A stretch of 64,000 nt of DNA. It comes from Camarhynchus parvulus (lineage: Eukaryota; Chordata; Aves; Passeriformes; Thraupidae). Where the stretch lies: assembly GCF_901933205.1 (NCBI RefSeq), contig NC_044591.1:2887501-2951500 (forward strand). Reading direction: 5' to 3'. Positions 23,276 through 34,531 of this stretch are shown one piece after another (position 1 is the first letter of the stretch; every line of letters begins with the position of its first letter). The translations under genes and the position numbers were made by a program. The notes below the pieces were generated by a model. That model was not told where the DNA came from, made no database searches, and saw only the letters and a program-made list of their open reading frames with translations.

Positions 23276-23977
23276 TGTCACATAGAGGTAAAACTTTACA
23301 AAAGAAAGGCCTTGTAAAATCATGGTTCAGGCCTTGTTGCTTTGGCTAAGTCCAGCTAACAGCCAGCCTGATAAGTTCCTGTGAGCAGAGAATTGTAACA
23401 GTGAGAATCAGCTTGCATATCAATCTATTCCTGCAGGAACTGATTGCTCCTGTGAGGAGAAACTCTTACCCACGAGAAATTGGTTTTTTTACCTAGCAGA
23501 CAAATATGTAAACGTCATTTGAGAGAAAAGTTTTGATGGACATGTACTCTTATAGGAATCTGGTCTCCATTGATGGAGTGACAAAACTCTCCTTTGTCCT
23601 CTTAAAAAGGAAATAAGCCCAGAAATTTCTCTCCTCAATTAGGTGAAAAGACATCTATGTCATAGGAGCTGGGGGACTTCACCTCAAACTTAAGGATAGC
23701 CAGTTGGACAGGAGCCTGAAAGTTCCACCTGAGCAATTTACTAGAAAAAGAAGAGAACAAAGAAACCAATGGCTTTTGTGAGGTGTTTTACCAGGAGCAT
23801 GGACCTCTTGCACCTGGCTCGGTTTTTCTCTGTAAAGAGTTTTGTTATTTTGCCTTTTATTAAACATTTTTCTTCCCAGCACTGCCACAGAAGCCATCCT
23901 GCTGATTTTATGCCTTCTAAGGTAGCTGAGCTATCTTGGGTGTGAAATATGGCTCGAGGAGACCCCTGTTTCATACA
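23276..23977 (+). mobile_element. putative LTR
   Basis: About 700 bp from TGTCACATAGAGGTAAAAC to CCCCTGTTTCATACA. It has LTR texture on the plus strand: a TTATTAAACATTTTTC poly(A)-like region near 23856 preceded by a TTTTCTCTGTAAAGAG segment and followed by a short U5. I found no second copy in the window and no clean target duplication, so the family and ends are tentative. Confidence 0.45.
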
Positions 23978-25919
23978 CTACTCATTACCAAGCAATGAAG
24001 TGAGTTACAATAAGTTGCTGACCAGCTGGAATTAAACACAGTGCCTTCTGATAACCACATAACTGTGTGCAATAAAGATTTGGCATGGTGCACCAAGGAA
24101 CAGGTGTCTTTGTTCATCTCTATTACGACATTTACTTTTTTCCTGGTCTTTTGTACAAAGGGCTCTTTTTGCTATTTTCTGCTGAAGAGACAGCTGCATT
24201 ATATTTACGTGGACAAAAAGAGACTTTTTAATGTAAAAAGCTTAAAATTACTTTATTTTGCAAAGAGATATTTGACATGCCAAAAAGAAGGCAGTCTTAT
24301 GTCTGGGGTGATGGCAATTAATTTTCACTTGCTAAGAGTACAATATGAACTTGTTAATTTGATAGTGTATATGAGTGCTATCTTTCTGTTTTAAAATATG
24401 ACAAATTCACCCCCAGACATCTCACAGTTACTGCTCAACATATTTTCATCTTTAAAAAATCATTGTGGAAAAGGAGATTTGACTCAGATCCATCTGGTGC
24501 AAAATTCATCTCTCTTCATACATAATGCTGAAGGAATTTGCTGAAGTCCTTTATGAGCAAGGCACAGGTACAGACTCTGTCATTGATTAACATCTCTGGA
24601 TCTGCTTTCAGGGCAGGGAACAATGAAATTCTCATGTGGAGCAATACACTGGCACATGCACAGGTCTTCTGCCAGTCCATTTGCCTGGGGTGTATATCTC
24701 TCAACTGCCACATTAAAATTGTAATGCCTGTAACAAGCCCTGAAATTACAGCCATGGGCCATATTCTTTTTGTCTTCCCAGCGATCTGTTTGGATTCATT
24801 CCTTCTGCCAATGTAGCCAGAATGTAAATAAATGCTCCCTACCTGGCAGGTGCAGAAAGGTTAGATTTGCATAGAGGGCCCAGTGTAAATTTCTCCTGTT
24901 TGTATTCACTCTCCAACTGGGAATTTCAAGGCAGAGATAAATGTCAGCTGGAAATAGCACTTCAGTGTTAGCAGTTAATCTCCTCCTGCCATGTCCCTGT
25001 GTGCTGCTCTTCACCACATATCAGCCAATCCCCTCTTGTGTGAACCTCTCATCACTGCCTGCTCTGTTGTTGCTTTGCTTGCAATCTGGACATCCCTTTT
25101 GTGTTTTCTGTTTGTAAATTAAGCTCTTCTCATCTGGTAAGTCACTCTACTGAAATGGTTGTGCTGAAAGAGTCTGCTCCTGGTTCAGGATGGTTCAGTG
25201 TGTCTCTGCCCTCTGTTCCTGACCCCACATGGGTGAAGAATCACAGAGATTCTCTTTTATGTGGTTCATCACACAGCAGTCTTGCTCAGGAGCTGTTGGC
25301 TAACTGAGGATGCTGCTGCTGAAAGGAAGAATGAGCATCTCAAACTGGATCAAGGTTTTCAATCTTTGATGTGGACACTCACTCAAGGATCTGCTGCTGG
25401 TGCATTCTGTTACATGTCAGGCTCTAATGGTGGAAAACACTCCAGTCAGGGAGAGCAGGGACTCCCTCCCCACTCCTGCTTCCCCACATCCTCTGCTTTT
25501 ATGTCCCCCTGGCTGTTAGTGCCCTGTAGGAGGCAGAGGTCTCTTTAATGACTCTATTCTCCATTACCACCTCTCTGACAATTTTTTCAAGCTTCCCCTG
25601 CTTATTTTGACTGTTCTTGATAATCTGCTCTAGCTCTGCTTATTTTTTTTTCTTCAGTTTCTTCTTCTGCCTCTTCTCTTTCCCAGACACACAGCCATTG
25701 GCCTACAGCAAAGCTGTGTCATAGCTCAGTTCAAATCAACTTGTCTTTGTCATTTGAGCAGCCTACATTGCTTTGTTTGTACCAAACAAAGACACTTTTA
25801 AGTGTTCCTTGATTTAGCCTGACTCAGACAGCAGCTCTTCTCACTGCTTCCAATGAGATTTAAGCCAGCCCATAACAATGAGGCCCATATTGCCGCCTCC
25901 CTCCTGCTTTGCCCATGTG
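23978..25919. other. non-coding sequence
   Basis: No recognisable gene. The 24041-24394 frame has hydrophobic residues but no family match. The region is AT-rich with a pyrimidine-rich patch at 25600-25690. Confidence 0.5.
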
Positions 25920-25925
25920 CCACAG

Positions 25926-26591
25926 TGTCACCACGATATTTTCTGAAAAATCCTCTTTGCCCAGGATTCTCTCCTGGGAAGCTGAGAAGCCTCAGAGGGG
26001 AATGAAAACAATAATTATCTGATTGCTGCTCCTGTGTTTGCTGCTTTGGAATGTGGCTTGGACAATGCTTGCCAACAGGTGAATGTTTGATTGGTTCCAT
26101 GTGAATTGTTTTAATTTAATGCCCAATCATGGTCCAGCTGTGTCAAGGCTCTGAGGAGTCAGTCATGGGTTTTTATGATTCATTCTTGTTAAGCCTTCTG
26201 ATGTATCCTTTCTCTTTCTTTAGTATAGTTTTAGTATAGCAAATAATATAATAAAATATAAAATAAAATATAATATATAATAGAAGATATCATATAAAAT
26301 ATAATATAAAATAAAACATAATATAAGATAAAATATAAGATAATAGATAATACAAGATAATATAATATATAACATATTATACATTATATATTATATATTA
26401 TATATATATATTATATATTATACATTATATATTATATATTATATATTATATATTATATATTATACATTATATATTATACATTATACATTATATATTATAT
26501 ATTATACATTATATATTATATGAGCCTTCTGAGAACATGGAGTCAAATTCTCATCTCTCACCTCGTCCTGGGGACCCTCACAAACACCACA
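25926..26591 (+). mobile_element. solo LTR, ERVK-like group B, with degenerate AT expansion
   Basis: A plus-strand LTR from TGTCACCACGATATTTTCTG to TCACAAACACCACA. The 6-bp flank CCACAG (25920-25925) matches TCACAG (26592-26597) with one difference. It is most similar to 8297-8820. At about 666 bp it is the longest single copy because of a 280-bp AT-only insertion at 26240-26520. The poly(A) signal itself is largely lost: the array runs into TATATGAGCCTTCTGAG. Confidence 0.9.
26240..26520 (+). repeat. degenerate AT-rich expansion (TAAAATA / TATACAT / TATAT units)
   Basis: Starts as AATAATATAATAAAATATAA, becomes AAAATATAAGATAA-like units, then TATATTA and TACATTATATAT repeats. It occupies the array position of the other group B LTRs, so it is best read as an old, mutated pentanucleotide array that re-expanded with new unit types. 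Confidence 0.9.
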
Positions 26592-26597
26592 TCACAG

Positions 26598-27580
26598 GGA
26601 TCCTGTCTTCCAAGCAGCCACCTGGCCCCTGTTTTTTCCAGCTGCCTCTGTCTGTTCTCAGTAGAGTCCCCAACTCCTCAATATTTGTCTCCTGGCTGGT
26701 CTAAACCAGACTCTTCTGTACCCTTGGAATAAATTGTACAGTTGTTTCAGCACTTCTCCAAGAACAGTTTAGCCCCTTCATGTTGGCCTGTGATGGGGGA
26801 TGGCTTTCTGCTCTCTTTCTCCCCTTCTGTAATGTGTTAAAAAATGCTGTTTCAGGCAGTGTCTCCAGGGCTGCTATTGCTACTTTCAGTAAGAGGGAGG
26901 AGATGAAAGAAATATATCAGTAATTTGGTTCTAAATCACTTCCCCACAAAAGCCAGCGCTGAAGGTCACTTGTAATGAAGCTGTTACACAGGCAAGGCTC
27001 ACAATCAGGCAGAGGAAAAGGAGAATGAGGCTGGAGATGAGTTCATGGCAATCTTGACTCAATTTCATTGAGGTGCAGGTGTTTGGATTGGAGTTTGGGA
27101 TATTAGCAGGAAGGTCAGGACAGGGAAGCTGCTTGTGTGGAGTTTATCTGCAGTGCTAGGAGAGGCTGCAGAGCCCTGGGTGGTGCTCAGCCCAGAGTGT
27201 GAGCTGGGTCACTCCTTGAGGGAAGGGTGAGATTGTGCAAAGCGTCTGGGCACAGATTCACCTCCTCTGAGAATTCAGGAGGGCTTGCATGGAGGTTTGA
27301 ATCTCCAGCTTGGAGACTCCAGTTCCCTTCCAGTAGCAGTGCGTTAATGTGCAGAAAAGGAGCGCTGATCTTTGCCAAAGCTGCATGGAAATGTCTTCTG
27401 TTGTGTGTATGAGCAGCCTGTCCTTCTGTTGTCACAGAAGCCACTCCAGCCCAAGCACTGCATGTGGCAAGCTGGACTGGGAGGAGGAGGTGAGGGAGAG
27501 GGATGCTGTGATGGTTTTTCCATGGTGTGGGAATATACTGGTGTGGCTGTGCTGCAAAAAGAAAGGCTGGCAGGCAGAGC
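26598..27580. other. non-coding sequence
   Basis: No gene is supported. Overlapping frames on both strands at 27190-27610 reflect locally balanced GC content; no domain is seen. Confidence 0.45.
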
Positions 27581-27586
27581 ATTAGC

Positions 27587-27971
27587 TGTGACTGTGTTCA
27601 CAGGGGTCTGAGGATGAGGGAAGAGACGAGGATCTGACTCCAGGTTTCAGAAGGCTTGATTTATTATTTTATGATATATATTATATTAAAACTATACTAA
27701 AAGAATAGAAGAAAGGATTTCATCAGAAGGCCAGCTAAGAATAGAAAAAGAAAGAATGATAACAAAGGCTTGTGTCTTGGACAGAGAGTCTGAGCCAGCT
27801 GACTGTGATTGGCCATTAATTAGAAACAACCACATGGGCTAATCAAAGATGCACCTGTTGCATTCCACAGCAGCAGATAATCACTGTTCACATTTTGTTC
27901 CTGAGGCCTCTCAGCTTCTCAGGAGGAAAAAATCCTAAGGAAAGGATTTTTCATAAAAGATGTCTGTGACA
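27587..27971 (-). mobile_element. solo LTR, ERVK-like group A
   Basis: A 385-bp minus-strand LTR with perfect 6-bp target duplication ATTAGC (27581-27586, 27972-27977). It is almost co-linear with 3619-4001 and 37034-37418. The inverted CCAAT pair is partly eroded (CTAATCAAAG instead of CCAATCACAG). It lies 1.3 kb from the oppositely oriented group A copy at 29291. Confidence 0.92.
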
Positions 27972-27977
27972 ATTAGC

Positions 27978-29290
27978 CTCAACTAAGAGGAAAATTTGTC
28001 TTTGTCCTTCTTGGGACACCACACATAGTGTGAATGAGATATCCAGTGAGGATACCACTGCTGGGTGTGAATGGGAGAGGAGTGGGTTGGAGAAAGCTGC
28101 ATCCCCTTGGATAATTGGGTTTTTCTTGGTGAATGCAGGGAGGCTGAGCAGCTGGAGGCTGGCAGGCAGCATTTGCTTCTGCGGAGCAAGTGTATTTATC
28201 TATAGAGCTCACAGACATGTTTATGGCTGAGGAAGGGTGTAAATCTCACTGGATTCAAGTCCTTGGTGGCTCATTATTCCCTCCTTTTTCTGTCTCCTCT
28301 CCCCCTGCCCTCCTGTCCTGTGTATGCGCCATGGTTCACAGACTATAAATGAATGCAATGCTGTGCTTTATGTGGACAGACACCTTATAATCAGGTGAGG
28401 CAGAGAGTGGGAGGTGAGGCACAGGTGGGAGGCAGCTTGCCAATTCCTGCTCCTTGCCACTGCAGTCAGTCCCTGAGTCTCCTATCACACTCATCTGCGG
28501 GAAGCTCATTTCTTCCATTTCCCCTTAAAATGACTTGTAGCCTATAAAGCCTGAAGCAGGACAGCTGTGTGCGCAGAATCCTAAAAGGAGAGGGTGGCAG
28601 GATGCAGGGAGGGAGTCCGTGCCACTGTAATTCCACACGACTCCAGTTTGCCTCTTACAGCTTATGAGGCTATCAAAGCTCTCACTTAATTACCTAGCAA
28701 TCAATCTTGCTTCCTGTTCCTTATCCTCCCAGCCAAGATTAGCTGTATTTTTATTCTTGAGGCCTTAGGAGAATTTCCAGCTCACAAGGAATCACAGCCA
28801 CCCCACAGTAACTGGTCCAGGTTTGTGTGTAGGACTGCATTCCTGCCTCGTGGCTGCAGGAAAAGTGTGGGGCAGCAAGGCTGGGGACATCTGGACTTGC
28901 AAGGTTTTGTTTGGTTTTGCAGGATGAAGGTTCATTGGAACATCCTGAGCCCAGAGAGGCAGATGGGGACCAGCTGAGCTGACAGAGCTCCCACAGTGGC
29001 AGCTCCTTGTCCCAAGGCATTACAACAGGGCTGAGCAGAACATACTGAGTCATTATGGCATTATCTCTTCATTACCCACAAAGTGCTGTTGTAGGGTGGG
29101 TAGGAGCAGGGGATAAAGACAGAGAGGAGGGAAATGGCTCATTAACTGCCCAAAGGAATCAAACTGAATATCTTTCTCTTAGAAGAGGCTCTGTCAGAAC
29201 CCAAAAAGGACATAGAGCTGCACCAAGTAACACGTATGCAGTGCACATCTTGGATCCTCCCATAGTACAAGAACAATCATCTTTCCTTCC
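27978..29290. other. non-coding sequence, possible conserved element
   Basis: No gene is supported. The region 28500-28740 is repeat-free and high-complexity, with ATTA cores near 28685-28710, and could be conserved regulatory sequence. This is inference without alignment. Confidence 0.45.
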
Positions 29291-29664
29291 TGTCACAGAC
29301 ATCTTTTATGAAAAATCCTTTCCTTAGGATTTTTCCTCCTGAGAAGCTGAGAGGCCTCAAGAACAAAATGTAAACAATGATTATCTGCTGCTGTGGAATG
29401 CAACAGGTGCATCTGTGATTGGCCCATGTTGGTTGTTTCTAATTAATGGCCAATCACAGTGAGCAGAGTCCGAGCCACAAGCCTTTGTTAGGATTCCTTC
29501 TTTTTCTATTCTTAGCTGGCCTTCTGATGAAATCCTTTCTTCTATTCTTTTAGTATAGTTTTAATATAATATATATCATAAAATAACAAATCAAGCCTTC
29601 TGAAATATGGAGTCAGATCCTCGTCTCTTCCCTCATCCTCAGACCCCTGTGAACACCATCACAC
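29291..29664 (+). mobile_element. solo LTR, ERVK-like group A
   Basis: A plus-strand LTR from TGTCACAGACATC to GTGAACACCATCACA. The sense elements read clearly: paired inverted CCAAT boxes at 29413-29424 and 29448-29459, TATAATATATATCAT, AATAACAAATCAAGCC (poly(A) signal mutated from AATAATAAATC) and a CTCATCCTCAGACCCC U5. Flanks CCTTCC and CACAAG do not match, so the target duplication is missing. The copy may have been rearranged. Confidence 0.88.
29413..29459 (+). promoter_or_regulatory. inverted pair of CCAAT boxes in group A LTR
   Basis: CTGTGATTGGCC (29413-29424) and GGCCAATCACAG (29448-29459) are exact reverse complements 23 bp apart. ATTGG/CCAAT is the NF-Y core, and paired NF-Y sites about 2-3 helical turns apart are typical of strong LTR promoters. 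The same pair is found in other group A copies, for example at 37247-37298 in 37034-37418. Functional activity is inferred. Confidence 0.55.
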
Positions 29665-31053
29665 ACAAGTATTGGCAGAGTGTGCTGACACCAGAGCTAG
29701 GTGACATTTCCTGAACAAGACCCCTTTGTTTGCAGCTTACATGTTATTCTGGCTGAAACATGGGAAACAAACTCGCAGTGGTCTCTCAGCTCACCCAGAC
29801 CTGCTGGACTCTGCCTGCAATGACTGCAGCACTCTTTATCCCTGCTGCCCTTCCTTCTCAGACATGGATCAGGAAGCCATTACCTTCTTTACTCTATGCA
29901 GGCCCCAGCCTCATAGATATCTTGCTGGACAATATTTCAACAAAAAAAGCATTTGACAAGATTTATGGGGCTGTTGCTGCCAACTGTGGACTGTAGAAAG
30001 TAAAAAGAAATCTCCTTTCTTAGGTAGTAAAATATAAAATGAGACCCAATTTCTCTCCAGGATAAGAATCATTATGTTTGACAATGCTGTAAAACACGTG
30101 GTGCTACAGCAGGGGGGTGAGAGCCAGAGTAAATGCTGCCTTTAGAAGTCTTCATTGCAAAGCTGGGATGTGTGAGTCATTGCAAAACAAGAGAGAAAGG
30201 ACCTTGGGTGTAGAGTGTCCCTTCAGCCTTTCTCTTCTCTGAAAGGACTGGAAATCCCTTTACAAGCTTTGCAAAGATTTTCTGAAACTGATTTTAAATT
30301 CATTCAACGGAATGGGAGGAAACAATTTGAAAGAGATCCGCACTCCCTTGATAGCACAAATGCTGCTCTTTATTTGGGAATTCTGATCCATGTGGTGATG
30401 AACTGCATCTCCCCACTACAGTGTCCCCTTGATTCAGCCCTGTTCCTTCCTCAATTTGTGCTTTGGAGATCTCAGACTCTTTGGTAAACATGCAACAGCA
30501 CCAGTCCCTACTGGCTCTAAAACCTAACATTTAACATTAACATTTTAATACAGCAACTGCTGCAGAATAGGGAAGTGGCATTCACATAAAGCATTCACTG
30601 CCACTCAAAGGCAGACTGTGAAAGACAAAGCAAAAAACAAAAGAAAAGAGGTGAAAAGGCCACATTGAGGGCAGTAGTTTCTTGTTTGGCCAAAAACTGG
30701 TTTTAGTGAAAAATCCTTTCATTTCCCCTGGTTCTCTCACATGGTATCTCCCTCTCTGATAAGGAACCTGCTCTGGGGTTTATTCTTTACTATGCAAGCT
30801 TGTCATGTCTGTGTTTAATGAAGTTTAATTATCTTCTGAGATTCAATGAATAATTATAAATCTCCTCAAGATTCAATCACAAGCACTCCATGGTTTATTA
30901 ACAGTGGAAAATGAATTGTAATTCACCTAATCCCTCTCTCCTGACCAGCCATATGCTTGTCACTCCTGTGCACTTTGTTGTTTCTCCCTTATTTCAACAC
31001 CAGGGAATACATTCATCTATTTTTCTATGAAACAAAGTATAGTTTAGGGTAGG
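29665..31053. other. non-coding sequence, AT-rich possible conserved element
   Basis: No gene is supported. The stretch 30800-30930 (ATAATTATAAATC, TTTATTAAC, GAATTGTAATTCAC) is repeat-free and rich in homeobox-type cores. It is a candidate conserved element only. Confidence 0.45.
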
Positions 31054-31058
31054 GGAAT

Positions 31059-31746
31059 GTTGAAGATTGCAATGCAAGATGTTTTCAATTACCATCTGTA
31101 TGGCAGATTATCTTTTGTCAAGTGGGGAGTTTGCCTTATCTCTCTCTTTGAGTGACAACATTCACACCTCCCTGGGGAGGGGACCTCTGCTGATAAGAGG
31201 CTATTGAATATCAGTGCATGACTGATAAGAACTACAGCATCCCATTGGGAGATGTGAGGCCAGAGGGAGGAGCCAAGCATTGCTACCCAGATATAATCCA
31301 GAGGTTTTTGAGACACCAGCTCGGCTTTCTCTGCTGGATTCCCCAGAGGAACAACAGCTGTCTCTTCTTCCACGGGATCTTCAGAGGAATACATCCTTCT
31401 CTACAGAACCCCCTTGCTCCAGCAGAACCACCCCTGACACTGCAGGAGGGCTGCAGCCACATTTCCAATGGGACTGCTGCCAACACCCTGACCCACAGGG
31501 TGTCAGGTTGGGTTCTGACTCTGTCAGTGTTGTTCTAGTGTACTGCATTGTTTATTTTATCATTTATTTTTTTTCCCTTTCCCTATTAAAGAACTGTTAT
31601 TTCCTGCTCCCATATTTTTGCCTGAGAGCCCCTTAATTTAAAATTTATAGCAATTTGGAGGGGTGAGGAGGGTTTACATTCTCCATCTCCGGGGAGGCTC
31701 CTGCCTTCCTTAGCAGACTCCTGTCTTTCCAAACCAAACCAAGACA
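31059..31746 (+). mobile_element. solo LTR, ERVL-like, 5-bp target duplication
   Basis: A 688-bp LTR from TGTTGAAGATTGCAATGC to TTTCCAAACCAAACCAAGACA. The target duplication GGGAA is perfect (31054-31058, 31747-31751). Five bases suit ERVL (class III) integration. The internal block TTGGGAGATG-GGAGGAGCCAAGCATT, a GATATAAT element and TATTAAAGAACTGTTATT (poly(A)-like) are shared with 48389-49044 and 13802-14342. The ends TGTY...RACA are imperfect inverted repeats. No internal retroviral sequence is present. Confidence 0.92.
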
Positions 31747-31751
31747 GGGAA

Positions 31752-33681
31752 AGAATTGTGGAATTTGGGAAGTGGGAGCTCAGACAGCAATGTTATGTAA
31801 GCCTACAGTGAGCTTTGTCTCATGCTGAGGATGCTTTGGGGATGTGAAGAGCTGCAGTGTCCTCAGTCAGAGACACCTCTGAGGATGTAGTGGCCCCCAC
31901 TGGGAATCATCTGACTGTATACATCTTGTTTTCCTCTCAATCTGGTCTTCAATCTGAACTCAAATTACAGCTTTCCCTGCTGAAAGCCTCCTGAGATCTG
32001 CGAACCTTTGAACTATTTGAAGAGTAAGGTCTGAAAGTTTATTTTTGTTGGGACTAAAAAAGCTGGAGATGACAGCCCTGGCACAGGAAGCAACTCAGTG
32101 CTATCTTAAACTTTCCAAACAGCAGGCAGCATATGAATCCAGCTGCACAATCATCCTGGAGTGACCTTTCTAATTGAAATCTTTAATGTTTCTGCACAGT
32201 TATAGATACAAATTTTTATTGAATGCAGAAAAGGTGGTTGTTTCAGAAATTTTTAATAAAGGTTAAAAGATTGAAAAATAAAAGAAAATGAGGCAGAGAA
32301 AGAGGGATGGAAATCAATGAAGTTGAGTTGCAGTTTCCAGCAGCCCCCAGGAGAGCTCTGCAATGAAGATGACATTTCCATACAATTGACATTTCCAGGC
32401 TGGAGCAGTCTTCTAATTTGCAGCTGCTTGTGTGCAGAGACCACCATGAAGAGGATCATTAGTTTTTCATATTCATCAAATGGGATTTTATATTTCCCCC
32501 ATCCCCACATACCTCACATCTCCTTCCCAGAACTGGCACAAGCTCTGAACTCTGCCTTTTCTTCGCCTTTTGTAGGGGTGATCTTTGCCACACTTTCTGA
32601 TTTTTCAGCTCTCTGTGGAGTTTAGTGGAAACAAGAACTTGCTTTTTACTGGAAAGATGGATGGGAGCAATTGTGATTTCTGTGATTTCTGCTTTCAGTA
32701 ATTGTGATTTCTTGTGATTTCTGCAATTGTGATTTCTTGTGATTTCTACTTCCAGTTTTGGGAGTGAGTTTTTTGTGTTTTGTCATTTATTTCTATGTTT
32801 ACTCTTTGTGTGAACAGCTCTTCTTGGCAGAAGCTGCTGTTCAGCACTACAAGGGCTCCTGGCAGAGCAAGGTTTTGTGGCTTTCAGGGTCTGCAGGCTA
32901 TAATTGGCTTCCAGCATCTTACACTCAAGTCCTTCATGGGTGATGCTTCCTCCCAGTCACAGGTTGCTGTGGAACAGAGCAGCTTGTCTTCCAGATTGCA
33001 GAAATTTTTCCAAAGTGCATGTAAAACTGGGGATGGATGCTCAATGACACTTCATCGCTTTCAATCTGCTTGATTCAATTTAGATGAACAGAATATGCAT
33101 CTTCAGCTGAATTATTCCTCTTTAATAAATATGTTGCTGCAGTAATCAATTGGCACATACTTAACAAACAATAACTATCTTATTAAATGGGAATGAAATG
33201 CAAATGCAACCCAGCTTTGTTTAGATCTGCAGCCATGAGTTATTTCAGCCATTGCTCCTCTAGAGCAAGAGCTGCTGCTGTGGCTGTCCCTGGGTACAAT
33301 TATTGATGTGCTGCCCTCCAGGGTAGTGTTGAAACCATGTTCCATGTGTGCCTTGAGCCTGCACAGTCACCATGGGCAGAGCTGGATCAATTCAGGCAGC
33401 AGTTGGTGGCCAAAAGGCACAAGGGCTTTTATTCCTTTCTAATCCTGGAGCTTTCCTACAGGAGCACTTCAGAGAGCACAGAGATCAAGCCAGCCCTTTC
33501 TATTCACTTCTTGCCAACAACACTGTGTCTTCTGTCTTTGCCTGAAGCCATTCCCAGCCTTTGTCCCAGTCTGTGTTCATGCTGGGTTGGTGCTGCTGCA
33601 TCACATCCCTGGACTAAAGGCACAGCTGATCTGTGTAACTGTGTCCTGTCAGTGCCCTGTCCTTCACTGCAGCTGTCCCTG
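31752..33681. other. non-coding sequence, possible conserved element
   Basis: No gene is supported; the 33337-33828 frame reads through a TGGA array and has no domain. Stretch 33060-33250 (octamer-like ATGCAAAT, TAATCAATT, TCTTTAATAAATATG) is repeat-free and resembles conserved enhancer sequence. Inference only. Confidence 0.45.
32672..32747 (+). repeat. TGTGATTTCT minisatellite
   Basis: Six copies of TGTGATTTCT are arranged in three pairs separated by GCTTTCAGTAAT- and GCAAT-type spacers. A local degenerate tandem repeat. Confidence 0.85.
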
Positions 33682-33735
33682 CATGGATGGATGGATGGAT
33701 GGATGGATGGATGGATGGATGAATGGATGAATGGA
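33682..33735 (+). repeat. (ATGG)n tetranucleotide microsatellite
   Basis: About 13 units of ATGG/TGGA, with two GAATGGAT interruptions at the 3' side. It creates a serial MDGW/SIHP reading in two frames that is not a protein. Confidence 0.97.
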
Positions 33736-33843
33736 AGTGAACTAGAAATGCCAGCAACTGGCTTTGCCAGCAGCCAGAATATGTTATTGTCCTGTTCAGT
33801 TGCACTGTGGAATAGGATATTGGATTAGATAACAGAGATTAGA

Positions 33844-34525
33844 TGTTGGGAAGGATGAAAGTTTGACAAGAAAGTCTCAGAGCTATGTGTGCTTAGCAGA
33901 AAGATTTTTGCATGTAGAACCTGAGAATGAAATAGAGATGGAAGCAAGTTTTGATATAGAAGAAAAGAATTGCTGAGCCAGTCTTACTGGATAACTAAGA
34001 AGGCAAAGGCTGTGTTAGTTAGAAGGGGTTTTATGGCTTAGAGCAAAGGATAAACCCACCCCAAACAAGATGTTTTCACCAAGCAGAAAGATAGCACAGG
34101 CAAACAAGCCTGCCAATGCTGCAAATAGAAAAAAGGTCTCAGAATTTCCCACTGCAAGAAAACTGAAAAACAACTTCTAGCTTAAACTGTAATGTACTGA
34201 CTTTTAGTGATTTGAGAACAGTAACATGAATATGGTAATTATAGTAGTTATGATGGGCTACAGATAGAAGTTAAGGTAAAGATTGGTTCTATTTATTAAG
34301 ATGCTCAGCAAAGAAAAGTAAATAATGCAATGTAACCAAAAGAAAAGTCTATAATGCACTGTAACCAGAGCCAAAGGGTCTCCAGGCCTGCCTGCAGCTG
34401 GAGCTGACAGCTGTAGGCACAGGCTCTGTCACCCACAACCCTGGACTGCTGTAACACCTTGGATACAATAAACTGCATTTGGAAGAGCCTCCTGGAGTCC
34501 CACATCCTTCATTCAGGCTCTTACA
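33844..34525 (+). mobile_element. solo LTR, second ERVK-like family
   Basis: A 682-bp LTR from TGTTGGGAAGGATGAAAG to CATTCAGGCTCTTACA. The 6-bp target duplication ATTAGA is perfect (33838-33843, 34526-34531). The poly(A) signal is in GGATACAATAAACTGCATTT. It is highly similar to 17835-18521, with small indels. No retroviral coding sequence is adjacent. Confidence 0.93.
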
Positions 34526-34531
34526 ATTAGA

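Noticed and set aside
33337..33828. 163-residue open frame
   Set aside because: Passes through the TGGA array (MDGW repeats); no domain and no splice signals in support.
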